64,000 nucleotides of DNA, from the IMG/VR virus record IMGVR_UViG_3300033571_011685, positions 62,001-126,000 of that record; one strand, 5' to 3'. Each line of letters begins with the position of its first letter. Position 1 is the stretch's first letter. Of this stretch, positions 10,272-19,390 are shown in pieces. The notes below the pieces were generated by a model that saw only the letters and a program-made list of their open reading frames with translations, was not told the DNA's origin and searched no databases. Position numbers and translations under genes: made by a program. The DNA comes from a virus.

Positions 10272-13108
10272 GGCAACTCCACTTTCGGAAGTCTTGAAAC
10301 CCCTGCAGGAACTAGGTCGGTCTTGATATTTGCCTTATCTATGATGTCACCCATAGACATGTTTGTTTTGCGTATAGGTATCCCTTCATACCCATATTTG
10401 GTATACTCCACTCTAATATTGTCTGGTAGTATACTATACACTAGCTTCATTAGATTGAAGGCTTGGGGGAATATTAATTTCATGGCTGTGCCGACAGGGA
10501 ATCTGCCTGTGCATATGTCTATGACCATTTCTATGGCTTTGAGAATAGTTCCTAGAATAGGGAACATCTTCAGAATCATGGAAGGTAGGCTGAGGATGAG
10601 ATCATAAAACTTCTTAAGGAACGCACCAGAAAAAAACCTACGAATCTTGTCCATCAGATCGGCCCAAGCTTCTTTGACTCTTACCAGAACATTCTCTTTT
10701 ATGTGGACTTTAAACTTCTTGACTTCTTCTTTCCAGTTTATGCCCATCACTTTGCCTACAGTCCCGAATAACGGGATCGGGATGTTTAAAATTTGATCGA
10801 TCAAGCCATCTAGAAGCTTATCTGCCATATCTTTTAACTTGACGATAAGCTTCTTGTCGCTGTCTTTTACTGATCCACCCTTGCCGTCTTTCTTTTTAAA
10901 GCTCTTGTAGATGTCTTCTATCTGTTTCTTGATGGCTTTATACTTGGCAACAGCTGCGTCCCAGATCGCATCGAAGATCTTATTGAGAGAGATTGAAGGA
11001 TCGATCAGTATGCCTAGAGCCTTGATAATAGAGCCGATTATCGGGATCTTGGTCAGAAAGCTCCAGATAGCGTTGACGATGTCGATGACTGTCACATTCA
11101 AGATATTTTTAATCCATTGCACGATACGATTATAGATCTCTTCGATCTTATACTCGATAGCTTCGATGCCGCGCTCTGCATAGATCTCGATCATCTTTGG
11201 ATCTATAGCACCTATGGCTTTCTCTACTTGCTTATATTTCTCTTTCAATACTTTCTTGAAGTTTTCTTTGTCTATAAAGTAGTCCAAGATCCTTAGACCT
11301 AGACCAGGAATCGGGAAGTTAAAGATGCTCAAGAATGTAGATACAAACGGGATCTTAGTAAGAGCTCTGATCATGCGTTGGACTAACCAGAGCTCGATGT
11401 TCTTCATAAACTCTCTGACTTTATATTCCATTTCGTGTTCCCAGTTCTTTAGCCGGTCAAACACCTTGGGAAAGATTCCTGTAATAGTCTCGATAGTCTT
11501 TTCAATATTTTTGATGGCGTCCGCAAAGGCACGCTGAGCTTCTTGATCAAAAGCAGATATTCGTGATCTATACTCAAACAGTTGCAGTTTAAGCTGCGCA
11601 GGTATGGTTCCGATAGTCTTGAAATACTCGATCAAATTCTTGTAATTAAAGTTCCCGTTATTGGTTATTTCAAGCTCGAACGGTCGTGGCATGTACACTG
11701 TAAATAACTTTTCTGGAAGTGCAGCGAGACCTGCGACAGACGGCTTCGCTCTAAGTCCAGCTAATGGAGACTCAAAGAGTTCTGTCTTAACACCAGTATA
11801 GTCTTTAGCGTATGAAGAAACAAAATCACCTTCATACAATACATCAAATTCACCAGAATAGTTTGTAGAATAATCTACGTCATAGATCAGTTCATAAGGA
11901 GTCTCTACACTGCCCGTATACTCTGTAGTATACTCGTCATCTTCATAGCTAGACTCATACGTGCCGATATATTCTACGGCATAACTTCCACTATACGAAC
12001 CGATGAATGGTGCTTCAAAGGCTTTTTGATATACAGAAGTAAAAGTTTCTTGATATTGCCCTGAAGTTTCATAAGTCTGTTCATACGGCAGTATGAAGTC
12101 TGTCGTATAAGTGTCTGCGTTATAAGCTTGACCGAACTGTAAGATATAATCTTGAGTATAGGTCGTTTCATACGTAATATCATATACAGAACCATACTCT
12201 GCAGAGTAGTCGCTGAATACTGTAGGATTATATTCAGCTGCAGTAAACTCTTTGATATACGTTCCGGTGTAGTCTCTCAGATATTGCGAAACATATAGAC
12301 CAGAATATGTTGCTGTATAAGAACCTGCAGCTCCGAACCCAAATCCGGGTTCATCATATAAAAGTTCATAGGTTAATATATACGGACCAGCGTCATATAC
12401 TACAGAATCATAGTCTCTTTGATATGTGTGACTATAGTTTTGTTCGTATAGCGGTGTGCCGTAAGTTCTTTCATAATCCGTAGACGTATAGCTGGCTAAA
12501 TAGTTTCCAATGTATTTGGTAGTACCATCATATGTCGGTCCAGCATAACTAATATCAAAGTTTTCAGTGTTATAAAGAACGTTAAAGTTTGCTGAATAGT
12601 CACTTGAAAGATAAGAGACGGTAAAATCGCCACCATACGACACGTTATATCCGACAGTAGGACCAGCATAGCTCTTCTCATAACTTAGAAGAACATAGTC
12701 AATCAAGTAGTCTGTCTGATATTCTAGATCATAGCTACCGTCGAACGTGCCGTAAGTGCGTTGATATGTTACAAGATAGTCAGAAGTATATGTGAGCTCA
12801 TAGTCTATTTCGTAGGACTCTTGATATATTAGGCCTTCGAAGTCTGACTCGTATGTCGTTATAGCGTATTCTGAGATAAAAGTGCCAGAATATTTAGTAA
12901 TAATATCGTACGCTTCTTCATATGCGTTAGTGAAATCTGTCTCATAAGAGGCCAAATAGAGAGAAGCGTAGTTTACAAATACTGTGCCTGTGTACGTGGC
13001 AAGTTCATACGCCAGCGTATATAAGGTTTCATAAGTCCCCTCATATGTGCCAGCGTATAGCGTACTATACGTCGTATCATAATCACTCGTGTATAGTGCA
13101 CTTGTCAT
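10268..13108 (-). CDS. Tyr-repeat tail-tip protein with hydrophobic C-terminal repeats
   Basis: 946 aa of two very different halves. Residues ~5-440 are a degenerate tandem repeat with an aromatic residue (mostly Tyr, sometimes Phe) every fourth residue, e.g. YTSDYDTTYSTLYAGTY, with acidic and Thr/Ser fillers. Residues ~480-940 are helical with amphipathic Lys-rich stretches and at least four hydrophobic segments containing IP-x-hydrophobic-Gly motifs (KIPFVSTFLSIF, KIPIIGSIIKALG, NIPIPLFGTVGKVMG, FPILGTILKAIE). It sits between gp5 and the gp25 wedge genes and overlaps both neighbours by 4 bases, so it is surely a tail-tip or baseplate part. A fibrous stalk plus membrane-interacting region is inferred. 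I recall Tyr-repeat proteins in marine T4-like phages but cannot confirm homology. Confidence 0.85.
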   Translation of the reverse strand: MTSALYTSDYDTTYSTLYAGTYEGTYETLYTLAYELATYTGTVFVNYASLYLASYETDFTNAYEEAYDIITKYSGTFISEYAITTYESDFEGLIYQESYEIDYELTYTSDYLVTYQRTYGTFDGSYDLEYQTDYLIDYVLLSYEKSYAGPTVGYNVSYGGDFTVSYLSSDYSANFNVLYNTENFDISYAGPTYDGTTKYIGNYLASYTSTDYERTYGTPLYEQNYSHTYQRDYDSVVYDAGPYILTYELLYDEPGFGFGAAGSYTATYSGLYVSQYLRDYTGTYIKEFTAAEYNPTVFSDYSAEYGSVYDITYETTYTQDYILQFGQAYNADTYTTDFILPYEQTYETSGQYQETFTSVYQKAFEAPFIGSYSGSYAVEYIGTYESSYEDDEYTTEYTGSVETPYELIYDVDYSTNYSGEFDVLYEGDFVSSYAKDYTGVKTELFESPLAGLRAKPSVAGLAALPEKLFTVYMPRPFELEITNNGNFNYKNLIEYFKTIGTIPAQLKLQLFEYRSRISAFDQEAQRAFADAIKNIEKTIETITGIFPKVFDRLKNWEHEMEYKVREFMKNIELWLVQRMIRALTKIPFVSTFLSIFNFPIPGLGLRILDYFIDKENFKKVLKEKYKQVEKAIGAIDPKMIEIYAERGIEAIEYKIEEIYNRIVQWIKNILNVTVIDIVNAIWSFLTKIPIIGSIIKALGILIDPSISLNKIFDAIWDAAVAKYKAIKKQIEDIYKSFKKKDGKGGSVKDSDKKLIVKLKDMADKLLDGLIDQILNIPIPLFGTVGKVMGINWKEEVKKFKVHIKENVLVRVKEAWADLMDKIRRFFSGAFLKKFYDLILSLPSMILKMFPILGTILKAIEMVIDICTGRFPVGTAMKLIFPQAFNLMKLVYSILPDNIRVEYTKYGYEGIPIRKTNMSMGDIIDKANIKTDLVPAGVSRLPKVELP

Positions 13109-13833
13109 GGATTGATGTTAACCTTAGGCGCCAAGAGGTTTATCTCGGATCTAGAAACTATATTGACGTCCTGAGCTCCGTCGATGGTGATAGAGCCTTT
13201 ATTAGCTACTATCTTGATGTCTCCTCCATGAACATAGATCGTCTTGTCTTTGATCACCACGTTCATGTCCTCGTCCACCACCTTGGTGACCATTCTGCCC
13301 TTCTCATTGATCTCTACATATGACCCGCTCTTGTGATAGACGTGTAGTCTTTCATGAGCAGACGTGTCATCGATCTCGACGATATGACCGGAACGAGATT
13401 CGAATACTTGATTGAACGGATATTGGGCCGCATAGGCAGTAGTTGGTTCAGGACCAACCACGGTCTTACGAATCTTATTCTCCCCACGAGCCAACTTATT
13501 GACGTCGTGTTGAGTAGGATCATTGCGCGGGATCTTGTGAAAGGTGCCCATGACAACAGGAAACTGCCCGCCTTGCCCGTCCAAGAAGAAGCCGATGACA
13601 GTAGAACCTTGTACTAGACCGGTAGGAGAGTTGCCCTTCTGATCTACGCTGGCAGATGAGCATGGCATCATGACCACTGCCCATGGAATGTCTTCAGATG
13701 TCAGCTCAGCGTCGTGTAGATTTACGACTCTGACCTTTACTCTGCCTAATTTTTGGGGATCGTCTAGGTTCTCGACTACGCCAGTAAACCAGCGAAAGCC
13801 TTCTTCACCCATGTTTTGAATAGTACCTGACAT
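13105..13833 (-). CDS. 5: Baseplate hub/spike protein gp5-like, without lysozyme domain
   Basis: 242 aa. Residues ~14-105 form the OB-fold of gp5/VgrG (FRWFTGVVENLDDPQKLGRV, IPWAVVMMPCSS, VIGFFLDGQGGQFPVVMG). Residues ~150-242 have the short repeating beta-helix pattern of the membrane-piercing spike (VIKDKTIYVHGGDIKIVANK, GSITIDGAQDVNIV). T4 gp5 (575 aa) has a lysozyme domain between these parts; here it is absent, as in cyanophage gp5. The protein caps the hub on the gp27-like ring encoded just upstream. Confidence 0.88.
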   Translation of the reverse strand: MSGTIQNMGEEGFRWFTGVVENLDDPQKLGRVKVRVVNLHDAELTSEDIPWAVVMMPCSSASVDQKGNSPTGLVQGSTVIGFFLDGQGGQFPVVMGTFHKIPRNDPTQHDVNKLARGENKIRKTVVGPEPTTAYAAQYPFNQVFESRSGHIVEIDDTSAHERLHVYHKSGSYVEINEKGRMVTKVVDEDMNVVIKDKTIYVHGGDIKIVANKGSITIDGAQDVNIVSRSEINLLAPKVNINP

Positions 13834-13840
13834 ATTATCC

Positions 13841-15094
13841 TCATTGACTCAACAGGTTGCCCTTGATGCATTCCACATACATGCTATGATTAGGGCGATC
13901 GCCGAGTTTTATTACGTGTCTTATTGTAGAGACCATATACTTGCCGCTGATAGACTTATCTTCTTTTGGAAGCTGTGTCTTGGCGGTAGTCTCAGGAAAC
14001 TTACATTCTATGATGTCTGAAATATCAATAGCACTGTCGCCGTATAGATGCAGTCTTACAGTATTACTTATGATCTTGACCATGTAAGATTGTAGGATGG
14101 CTCGCTTCTCGGCAATAAGAATATCTGAAGGCTTCTCTGTGGTGATAGGCATCAGCATCGTCTTGGAAGTAGTGCCGCCATATTTCTTAGAGAACGTAGC
14201 AGAGTTATAAGTTCCGCCCTTGTCTGCTGTCACCAACTTATCGGCAACTTTGCCGTCGTCATGTCTAATTTGTTTGATCTCACCCGTCAATAGATCTTGA
14301 GCGTAGACGATGTTGCTCTGTTCGCCTTCTTGAATGGCAGAACCCGCGTCTCTAAATCCCACACGATTGTAGGCTATGATGTTTCTGATCGTCACAGCGG
14401 TGGCATCGATGTTGTTAGTCTTGTCAAAGAAGAACACTCTGTCTCCAGCGCCAAACTTTTGACCAGACTCGAACAGACTCTCGAGAGTCGTGAAGAAAAA
14501 GCCACGTTGGTTTTCGAAGAACACGAACGAGGATGAGAGATGGCGAGTGGAGATGGCATTCCTTCTGGCCTGATCGATGGCTTGTAGAGGCGTCTTACGG
14601 GCTACAAGCATCTCATCGATGCCCTTCGTAGGTTCTATCTGTAGTTTCTTTTTTGAATATGGCGCGATGTGTGTATCATAAACATCTCGCACGGCGCTAC
14701 TCAACTCGACCTTATACTTCTTGTTGACCAGTTTATTTGCATTAATAAACCACTCTTCGCTGACACACTTAAGTATGTAGCGCTGACTCTGTTGGGCTTC
14801 TTCGATCCTTTGGTTCAAGACAGACTGCAGATACAAGCGATACTTGGCCGTATTAGGTACTCCTGGAGTTCTATATTCAAGTTCTACGTATTCACCTTGG
14901 CAGAGAATAGGAAACCCGCCATACAAGTTGATGGCATCCATGATATCAAACTCAGCAAAGATCACAGGCTGATGTAAGCCCAAGAATATGTCTATTCTCA
15001 TGACCTGTCTACGAATGTCTACTTCGCGACACCCGTCATTACTCTTCAGCTTAAGAGTCTTGATCTCTATGTCGCCTGCTACTGCGTTTTGCAT
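13841..15094 (-). CDS. 27: Baseplate hub protein, gp27-like
   Basis: 417 aa (T4 gp27: 391 aa). It begins with IEIKTLKLKSNDGCREVDIRRQVMRIDIFLGL and continues with paired beta-domain sequence (FAEFDIMDAINLYGG, VELEYRTPG) like gp27/GpD hub proteins. It lies directly before the gp5-like spike gene and after gp53, overlapping gp53's stop. In T4 a gp27 trimer carries the gp5 spike and contacts gp48/gp54. The call is based on position, length and this general pattern rather than on a single diagnostic motif. Confidence 0.65.
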   Translation of the reverse strand: MQNAVAGDIEIKTLKLKSNDGCREVDIRRQVMRIDIFLGLHQPVIFAEFDIMDAINLYGGFPILCQGEYVELEYRTPGVPNTAKYRLYLQSVLNQRIEEAQQSQRYILKCVSEEWFINANKLVNKKYKVELSSAVRDVYDTHIAPYSKKKLQIEPTKGIDEMLVARKTPLQAIDQARRNAISTRHLSSSFVFFENQRGFFFTTLESLFESGQKFGAGDRVFFFDKTNNIDATAVTIRNIIAYNRVGFRDAGSAIQEGEQSNIVYAQDLLTGEIKQIRHDDGKVADKLVTADKGGTYNSATFSKKYGGTTSKTMLMPITTEKPSDILIAEKRAILQSYMVKIISNTVRLHLYGDSAIDISDIIECKFPETTAKTQLPKEDKSISGKYMVSTIRHVIKLGDRPNHSMYVECIKGNLLSQ

Positions 15095-15972
15095 TATGTC
15101 CTAAACATATTTCTTAGTTGATCTTCGAGTTTCGAAGCGTATCTGACATCGAGAATATTGATATTTTTCTTTTCGCGATCTAACTCTAATTCATAATCGT
15201 AGTAGTTGACCGCCGACCAATACTTGGCTTCTACGTTTGCAGAGATGTTATTTGCTACCCAGTGAACAGCAGACTCGCTCTCTTTAATGTCCGCTGTCGA
15301 GCCCGACTCGTCTCCCGTCAATGTGTATGTGATAGAAGGTGTGCTATAGTTAAAAGTTCCGGTCAGGTGCTGCAGTGTCACCACGCTCGTATTCGAGAAA
15401 GTACAGAATCCATAGTTGTTTGCATTCACGGCGACCTTTTCACCAGTAGTGAAAGTGCCGTTGGCGTTCTCTAGTTCTATCTGAACTACTCGATTTGTAG
15501 ACATGATCAAGTCTTCTTTACGACGATTGTACCCTACGATCTCTCCGAACATGTTTACCTTATGAATAAAATACTTCTTCTCTTCTCCAGCTAGAGCTTC
15601 GTAGGCGTTTGGATCGATGGTGTTCTCTTCGAACGTATCCCAGTTGGTTCTATAGAAGATGATCTTCTTTTGTGCGTTCTCGATAGACCCATACTTTTTT
15701 ATAATGAAAGGATCGAAGTCTAACTCAGATATTCCTAAATCGAAGTAAGGATCTACGACGTCGTTGGCAAAGTATAACAGCCACACGTATCCTGAGTCTT
15801 CATAGTATCGATGGGCTATGATGTCTGCTCGACCGTCGTTTTCTCTAATGGTATACGGATAGAACGAGAAGATAGAATTTTTTGTATTCTGATCCAACTT
15901 GGCACGTGCCAAGATGTTCTTGACTTGTTGTCCGCCGTAATAGATTGTTGGAAGAGCGTTGAAGAAGTTCAT
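15094..15972 (-). CDS. 53: Baseplate wedge protein gp53-like
   Basis: 292 aa versus 196 aa in T4. The diagnostic gp53 segment is at residues ~52-78 (HRYYEDSGYVWLLYFANDVVDPYFD), corresponding to the T4 stretch around YGNPQLYWVLLMCNDNYDPY. A ~90-residue Thr/Ser-rich beta insertion (about residues 165-250) precedes a conserved C-terminal helix that reads ILDVRYASKLEDQLRN. gp53 clamps the gp6-gp25 core bundle of the wedge. Start and stop overlap neighbouring hub genes. Confidence 0.87.
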   Translation of the reverse strand: MNFFNALPTIYYGGQQVKNILARAKLDQNTKNSIFSFYPYTIRENDGRADIIAHRYYEDSGYVWLLYFANDVVDPYFDLGISELDFDPFIIKKYGSIENAQKKIIFYRTNWDTFEENTIDPNAYEALAGEEKKYFIHKVNMFGEIVGYNRRKEDLIMSTNRVVQIELENANGTFTTGEKVAVNANNYGFCTFSNTSVVTLQHLTGTFNYSTPSITYTLTGDESGSTADIKESESAVHWVANNISANVEAKYWSAVNYYDYELELDREKKNINILDVRYASKLEDQLRNMFRT

Positions 15973-15983
15973 TTTCTATCCTA

Positions 15984-17357
15984 TTATGGCGCTGGAGCCG
16001 GGGCTGGAGCCGGGGCTGGAGCTGGCGCAGGATTATCTCCTGGAGCTGGCTCTGCACCGGGTTCTGCTTCGGTCGGTTTATTTAGAGCTTCTTGACCATA
16101 TGCCTGAATTGCTGCTGTATCGCGATCTTCTTTATATCCTGAACCAAACCAAGTTTCTGCTGTCTGGAATTCGATTTCTTTCAAAGTCAAACTAACTTGA
16201 ATATAGACAGGAGAGCTTGCATTGTCACCGAAGAACGCAGGAATTCCGTCAGGAGCATAGTTGACGTTGACGTTTGATAAGAAGCATCTCTTAATTCTTA
16301 AAGGCGTCTTAGATCCCCATCCATATATAGAATGTTTTTCAGAGTCTCCGTCCCATGGAAAGAAATTAACCATTACCTGAGGAGGATAGTTTAAAAGACC
16401 GCTGTCTCCAGAAAAAGTCATAGATGGAAGTGAATAGCCTTTCAGCTTATTCATCATCTTTCTGATTCTATTTGACTCATCTTCATTTCTGGCATGGAAC
16501 ATAAAGCTAAAGGTAAACTCTCTCATGAGAGGACCTTTGAAAAGAACCGCCGGATTTGGGTTGGGTGCAACACCCAAAGATTGTTCGAACGCGCTATTCA
16601 ATGTTTCTTCATCGACACCCAACTCTTCCATACTTTTAGAAGCGGCTTGACCTAAAAATCCAGAGTTTCCTAATTTAGATGTAAGTGCACCCAAACCTGT
16701 CCCAGCTGTAGCTTTAGCAATGCGCATTCCAGCCGCCGCTGCAGAGCCAGCACCCTTACCTGGATTAGAAACGATGTCGCCGACAGTCTTCATGTCTTTT
16801 GTTTCGTAGCTAGCTCCAGTGCTTTCCATTATCTCCGGAGGGAGAGGCAACTTGACATTCCATAAATTGGTCGTCTTGGTTTTTTCAAATAGATTTTTTG
16901 TGTCGTAAATGTTAAATCTTAGTAACATGTAGTATTTGCTGTCAAAAGGAATAGCACTCTGAATAGTAGATGCGAGATTGACGTCTAGTCGGGCTCTCTC
17001 TATCTTGCCTTGCGGAGTAATTTTTTCGTAGTACATCTGTGAATCTTGCGGAGCGATCTGTCTATTTGCAGAGACGTCTGCCGCAGACGCGCGCTCAGGA
17101 CACTTACCAGAGAATCCTGTAAACTCTTCGAAGGCGCTACTGATGACGCTGTCCAGCTTTTGGCCAGCTATAGAGTCTGTGATACTGAAGCTTAAACCAG
17201 ACTTGAGAAGAAGCTCTCCTAACCCGCCGAACACCGAGTCGATCTCGTTAATGAATGAGCCTATGCCTGTGCTGTTGACTAGATCCCCGACAAGACTGTC
17301 GACGGCATCTAGAGCAGTATCTTTGACAAAATCTACTGCCTTGTCTAGTAATCCCAT
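15984..17357 (-). CDS. 48: Tail tube cap / baseplate protein gp48-like
   Basis: 457 aa (T4 gp48: 364 aa). The C-terminal half has the tube-protein-like core: FTFSFMFHARNEDESNRIR, VMVNFFPWDG, KRCFLSNVNVNYAPDGIPAFF, PVYIQVSLTLKEIEF, characteristic of gp48/gp54 proteins. The N-terminus is helical and Asp/Val-rich; the last ~25 residues are a Pro-Ala repeat. gp48 caps the baseplate and initiates tube polymerisation with gp54. A TATAAATA late box is 32 bases upstream of the ATG. The Pro-Ala tail is encoded by short GC-rich tandem repeats at 15984-16035 and may vary in length between strains. Confidence 0.82.
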   Translation of the reverse strand: MGLLDKAVDFVKDTALDAVDSLVGDLVNSTGIGSFINEIDSVFGGLGELLLKSGLSFSITDSIAGQKLDSVISSAFEEFTGFSGKCPERASAADVSANRQIAPQDSQMYYEKITPQGKIERARLDVNLASTIQSAIPFDSKYYMLLRFNIYDTKNLFEKTKTTNLWNVKLPLPPEIMESTGASYETKDMKTVGDIVSNPGKGAGSAAAAGMRIAKATAGTGLGALTSKLGNSGFLGQAASKSMEELGVDEETLNSAFEQSLGVAPNPNPAVLFKGPLMREFTFSFMFHARNEDESNRIRKMMNKLKGYSLPSMTFSGDSGLLNYPPQVMVNFFPWDGDSEKHSIYGWGSKTPLRIKRCFLSNVNVNYAPDGIPAFFGDNASSPVYIQVSLTLKEIEFQTAETWFGSGYKEDRDTAAIQAYGQEALNKPTEAEPGAEPAPGDNPAPAPAPAPAPAPAP

Positions 17358-17367
17358 TAAATCTACC

Positions 17368-17375
17368 TATAAATA
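17368..17375 (+). promoter_or_regulatory. Late promoter (TATAAATA) for the plus-strand tail operon
   Basis: Exact TATAAATA on the plus strand, 31 bases before gp4. Start would be near 17381. Confidence 0.75.
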
Positions 17376-17388
17376 GAGCGAGCTAATC

Positions 17389-17396
17389 TATTTATA
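17389..17396 (-). promoter_or_regulatory. Late promoter (TATAAATA) for gp48 and the minus-strand tail operon
   Basis: Exact TATAAATA on the minus strand, 32 bases before gp48. The inferred start (~17383) nearly coincides with that of the opposing promoter at 17368, so the two late promoters are nested and read outward. Confidence 0.75.
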
Positions 17397-17405
17397 TCGA
17401 AAACT

Positions 17406-17849
17406 ATGGCATATCAGGGAATGTTTAAACCCAGGAACCCCAGCAAATACAAGGGGGATCCGACGAACATCGTATATCGCTCGTCCTGGGAACTCAGGTT
17501 CATGATGTATCTCGATGCGCATGACAACATCTTAGAGTGGGCCAGCGAAGAGTTTTGTGTCCCATACAGATCTCCTATCGACGGAAAAGTTCATCGATAC
17601 TTTCCAGACTTCTATGTCAAAAAGAAGAATAAGGAAGGTAAAGTGGACGTCGCTGTCGTTGAGATCAAACCCGCAGCCCAGTCTAAACCTCCTGAACCTG
17701 TGTCTGGCAAGCCTACGAAGAAATATCTGCGAGAAGTCTATACGTGGGGAGTCAACTCGGCAAAGTGGGAAAGTGCAGATAAATACTGTAAGGATAGGGG
17801 ATGGAATTTTGTGGTCCTCACAGAGAACGAATTAAGGATTAACTTTTAG
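17406..17849 (+). CDS. 4: Head completion protein gp4-like (TnsA/PD-(D/E)XK nuclease fold)
   Basis: 147 aa (T4 gp4: 150 aa). It carries the family signature: GMFKPRNPSKYKGD, YRSSWELRFMMYLD, ILEWASEEFCVPY, RYFPDFYVK, then VAVVEIKP; the D and ExK residues fit the TnsA-type nuclease core. In T4, gp4 (50/65) completes the head after packaging and is needed for infectivity. It is the first gene of the rightward late operon and its TAG overlaps the GTG start of the next gene by one base. Confidence 0.9.
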   Translation: MAYQGMFKPRNPSKYKGDPTNIVYRSSWELRFMMYLDAHDNILEWASEEFCVPYRSPIDGKVHRYFPDFYVKKKNKEGKVDVAVVEIKPAAQSKPPEPVSGKPTKKYLREVYTWGVNSAKWESADKYCKDRGWNFVVLTENELRINF

Positions 17850-18445
17850 TGGCACTGATATTCGATACGATCATTACGCAAGGCGTCAGAGCTGGGCAGA
17901 TCCCCGCTCGGACACAATCTGCGCGTAACTGGTATCGTCAGACGGCCAAAAAGATTACCACAATCAATGAGCGTCAGCTTATTAAAGGTGACAAAGAAAG
18001 GCTAAGAACATCCAATCCAATTCCTGGTGGGATGTACATGTTTTTCTACGATCCAAAACACAAAGATACGCTGCCTTACTACGATAGGTTTCCGTTGGTT
18101 TTCCCATATGCATCTGCACCGGGTGGATTTATGGGACTCAACCTTCACTATCTGCCAAGACCGATGAGAGCACGACTGATGGACGCTCTCTATGACTTCG
18201 CCAACAACACTCGCTACGACGAGTCTACCAAGATCAAGCTGAGCTACGATCTTTTGAAAAGCACTGCCAAGTTAAAGTACTTTGCTCCGTGTGTCAAGCA
18301 TTACTTGTCAGGTCACGTGAAGTCTAAGTTCATGTACATCTATCCATCAGAATGGGACATCGCCCTCTTCTTGCCGACTGAACGTTTCGTAAAGAGTCAG
18401 TCAGGCACAGTGTGGCAAGACAGCATGGCTGCGATAAGAGGATAA
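17849..18445 (+). CDS. Conserved T4-like virion-assembly protein of unknown function
   Basis: 198 aa, starting at a GTG that overlaps the gp4 stop. Conserved-looking segments include FDTIITQGVRAGQIPAR, PGGMYMFFYDPKHKDTLPYY, DRFPLVFPY, MGLNLHYLPRPMRARLMDAL and YIYPSEWDIALFLP. I recognise this as a family found beside gp4 and tube genes in cyanophage-type T4 relatives, but cannot assign a T4 gene with confidence. A head-tail or baseplate assembly role is inferred from position only. Confidence 0.8.
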   Translation: MALIFDTIITQGVRAGQIPARTQSARNWYRQTAKKITTINERQLIKGDKERLRTSNPIPGGMYMFFYDPKHKDTLPYYDRFPLVFPYASAPGGFMGLNLHYLPRPMRARLMDALYDFANNTRYDESTKIKLSYDLLKSTAKLKYFAPCVKHYLSGHVKSKFMYIYPSEWDIALFLPTERFVKSQSGTVWQDSMAAIRG

Positions 18446-18446
18446 A

Positions 18447-19373
18447 ATGGCAAACACCACTCCAACTATTAATACACCAAATCTATTGACGGCGATAGAG
18501 AATCCAGGACAGAGCAATACGACGGTAGCTCCTGCTACTCCTGGATTCGACATCGATGCTTTTACCACAGACATTAGAACTCGCGGAGTAGTAAGAACTC
18601 ACAGCTTCTTGGCAATCATCTATCCGCCAGCTATCTTACGCGGTGAGTATAACGACCAATCTATCAGACGTATGATTATTCGCTGCGACGCTTCTAGCTT
18701 ACCTTCAGTCAGCTTCATGACTCGTGAATTCTATCGCGCAGGATACGGATCTTCTGAATCCATCGCTTATAATACCAACTTCGAGCCTGTCAACTTCTCG
18801 TTTCTTGTAGATTCTCAAGCAGAAGTTTACACGTTCTTCTATCGCTGGATGAATTGCATAGTCAACTTTAACGTCTCTGAGGGGTTTGATTCTGTATCAA
18901 ACATCGGAGGAAAGAGTCTTAAGGCTTATGAAGTGGGATACAAAGACAACTTTGTGACCAAGATGGTCATCCTACTATACAACGAAGTGAGAGACAACAT
19001 CGTAGAAGTGACTTTACACGATGCGTTTCCTATGTCACTGTCAGAAGTCGCTCTGTCATGGGGACAAACAGACGATCTAATGAAGATAAATGTTCCTATA
19101 AAATATAAAGACTTTTCTGTCAAGACTGTGGATCCTGTAGCGCTGGTGCAGAGTCCAGAAAACAGCGTGCTGGAACCCGATCCGACAGTTCCTACAGCTC
19201 AGCAGTTTAAACCTATTGTGGCTGATGATCTAAGGAATCAAGGTCGAACACGCGTGGCAGCTCGTACTCCAGTAGAACACTATCTCGCGAGAAACATGAT
19301 TCGACTGAAACCTGAAGCTTCGCCCGCTCCTCAACCTTCAATCGCGCAAGTATCATTCAATCCTAATGCCTAA
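18447..19373 (+). CDS. 54: Tail tube initiator gp54-like
   Basis: 308 aa (T4 gp54: 320 aa). After a low-complexity N-terminus, residues ~45-240 show a tube-protein-like core: GVVRTHSFLAIIYPP, ASSLPSVSFMTREFYRAGYG, FSFLVDSQAEVYTFFYRWMN, VEVTLHDAFPMSLSEVALSW. T4 gp54 sits on gp48 and starts tube (gp19) polymerisation. A second tube protein (gp19) is not excluded, but the length and lack of a neighbouring sheath gene favour gp54. Confidence 0.72.
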   Translation: MANTTPTINTPNLLTAIENPGQSNTTVAPATPGFDIDAFTTDIRTRGVVRTHSFLAIIYPPAILRGEYNDQSIRRMIIRCDASSLPSVSFMTREFYRAGYGSSESIAYNTNFEPVNFSFLVDSQAEVYTFFYRWMNCIVNFNVSEGFDSVSNIGGKSLKAYEVGYKDNFVTKMVILLYNEVRDNIVEVTLHDAFPMSLSEVALSWGQTDDLMKINVPIKYKDFSVKTVDPVALVQSPENSVLEPDPTVPTAQQFKPIVADDLRNQGRTRVAARTPVEHYLARNMIRLKPEASPAPQPSIAQVSFNPNA

Positions 19374-19390
19374 TATAATGGAGATATAAT

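Noticed and set aside
11800-13080. Regular short spacing of CATA/TATA triplets resembling a repeat array or CRISPR
   Set aside because: The period is 12 bases, set by Tyr codons every fourth residue; there are no constant repeats with unique spacers.
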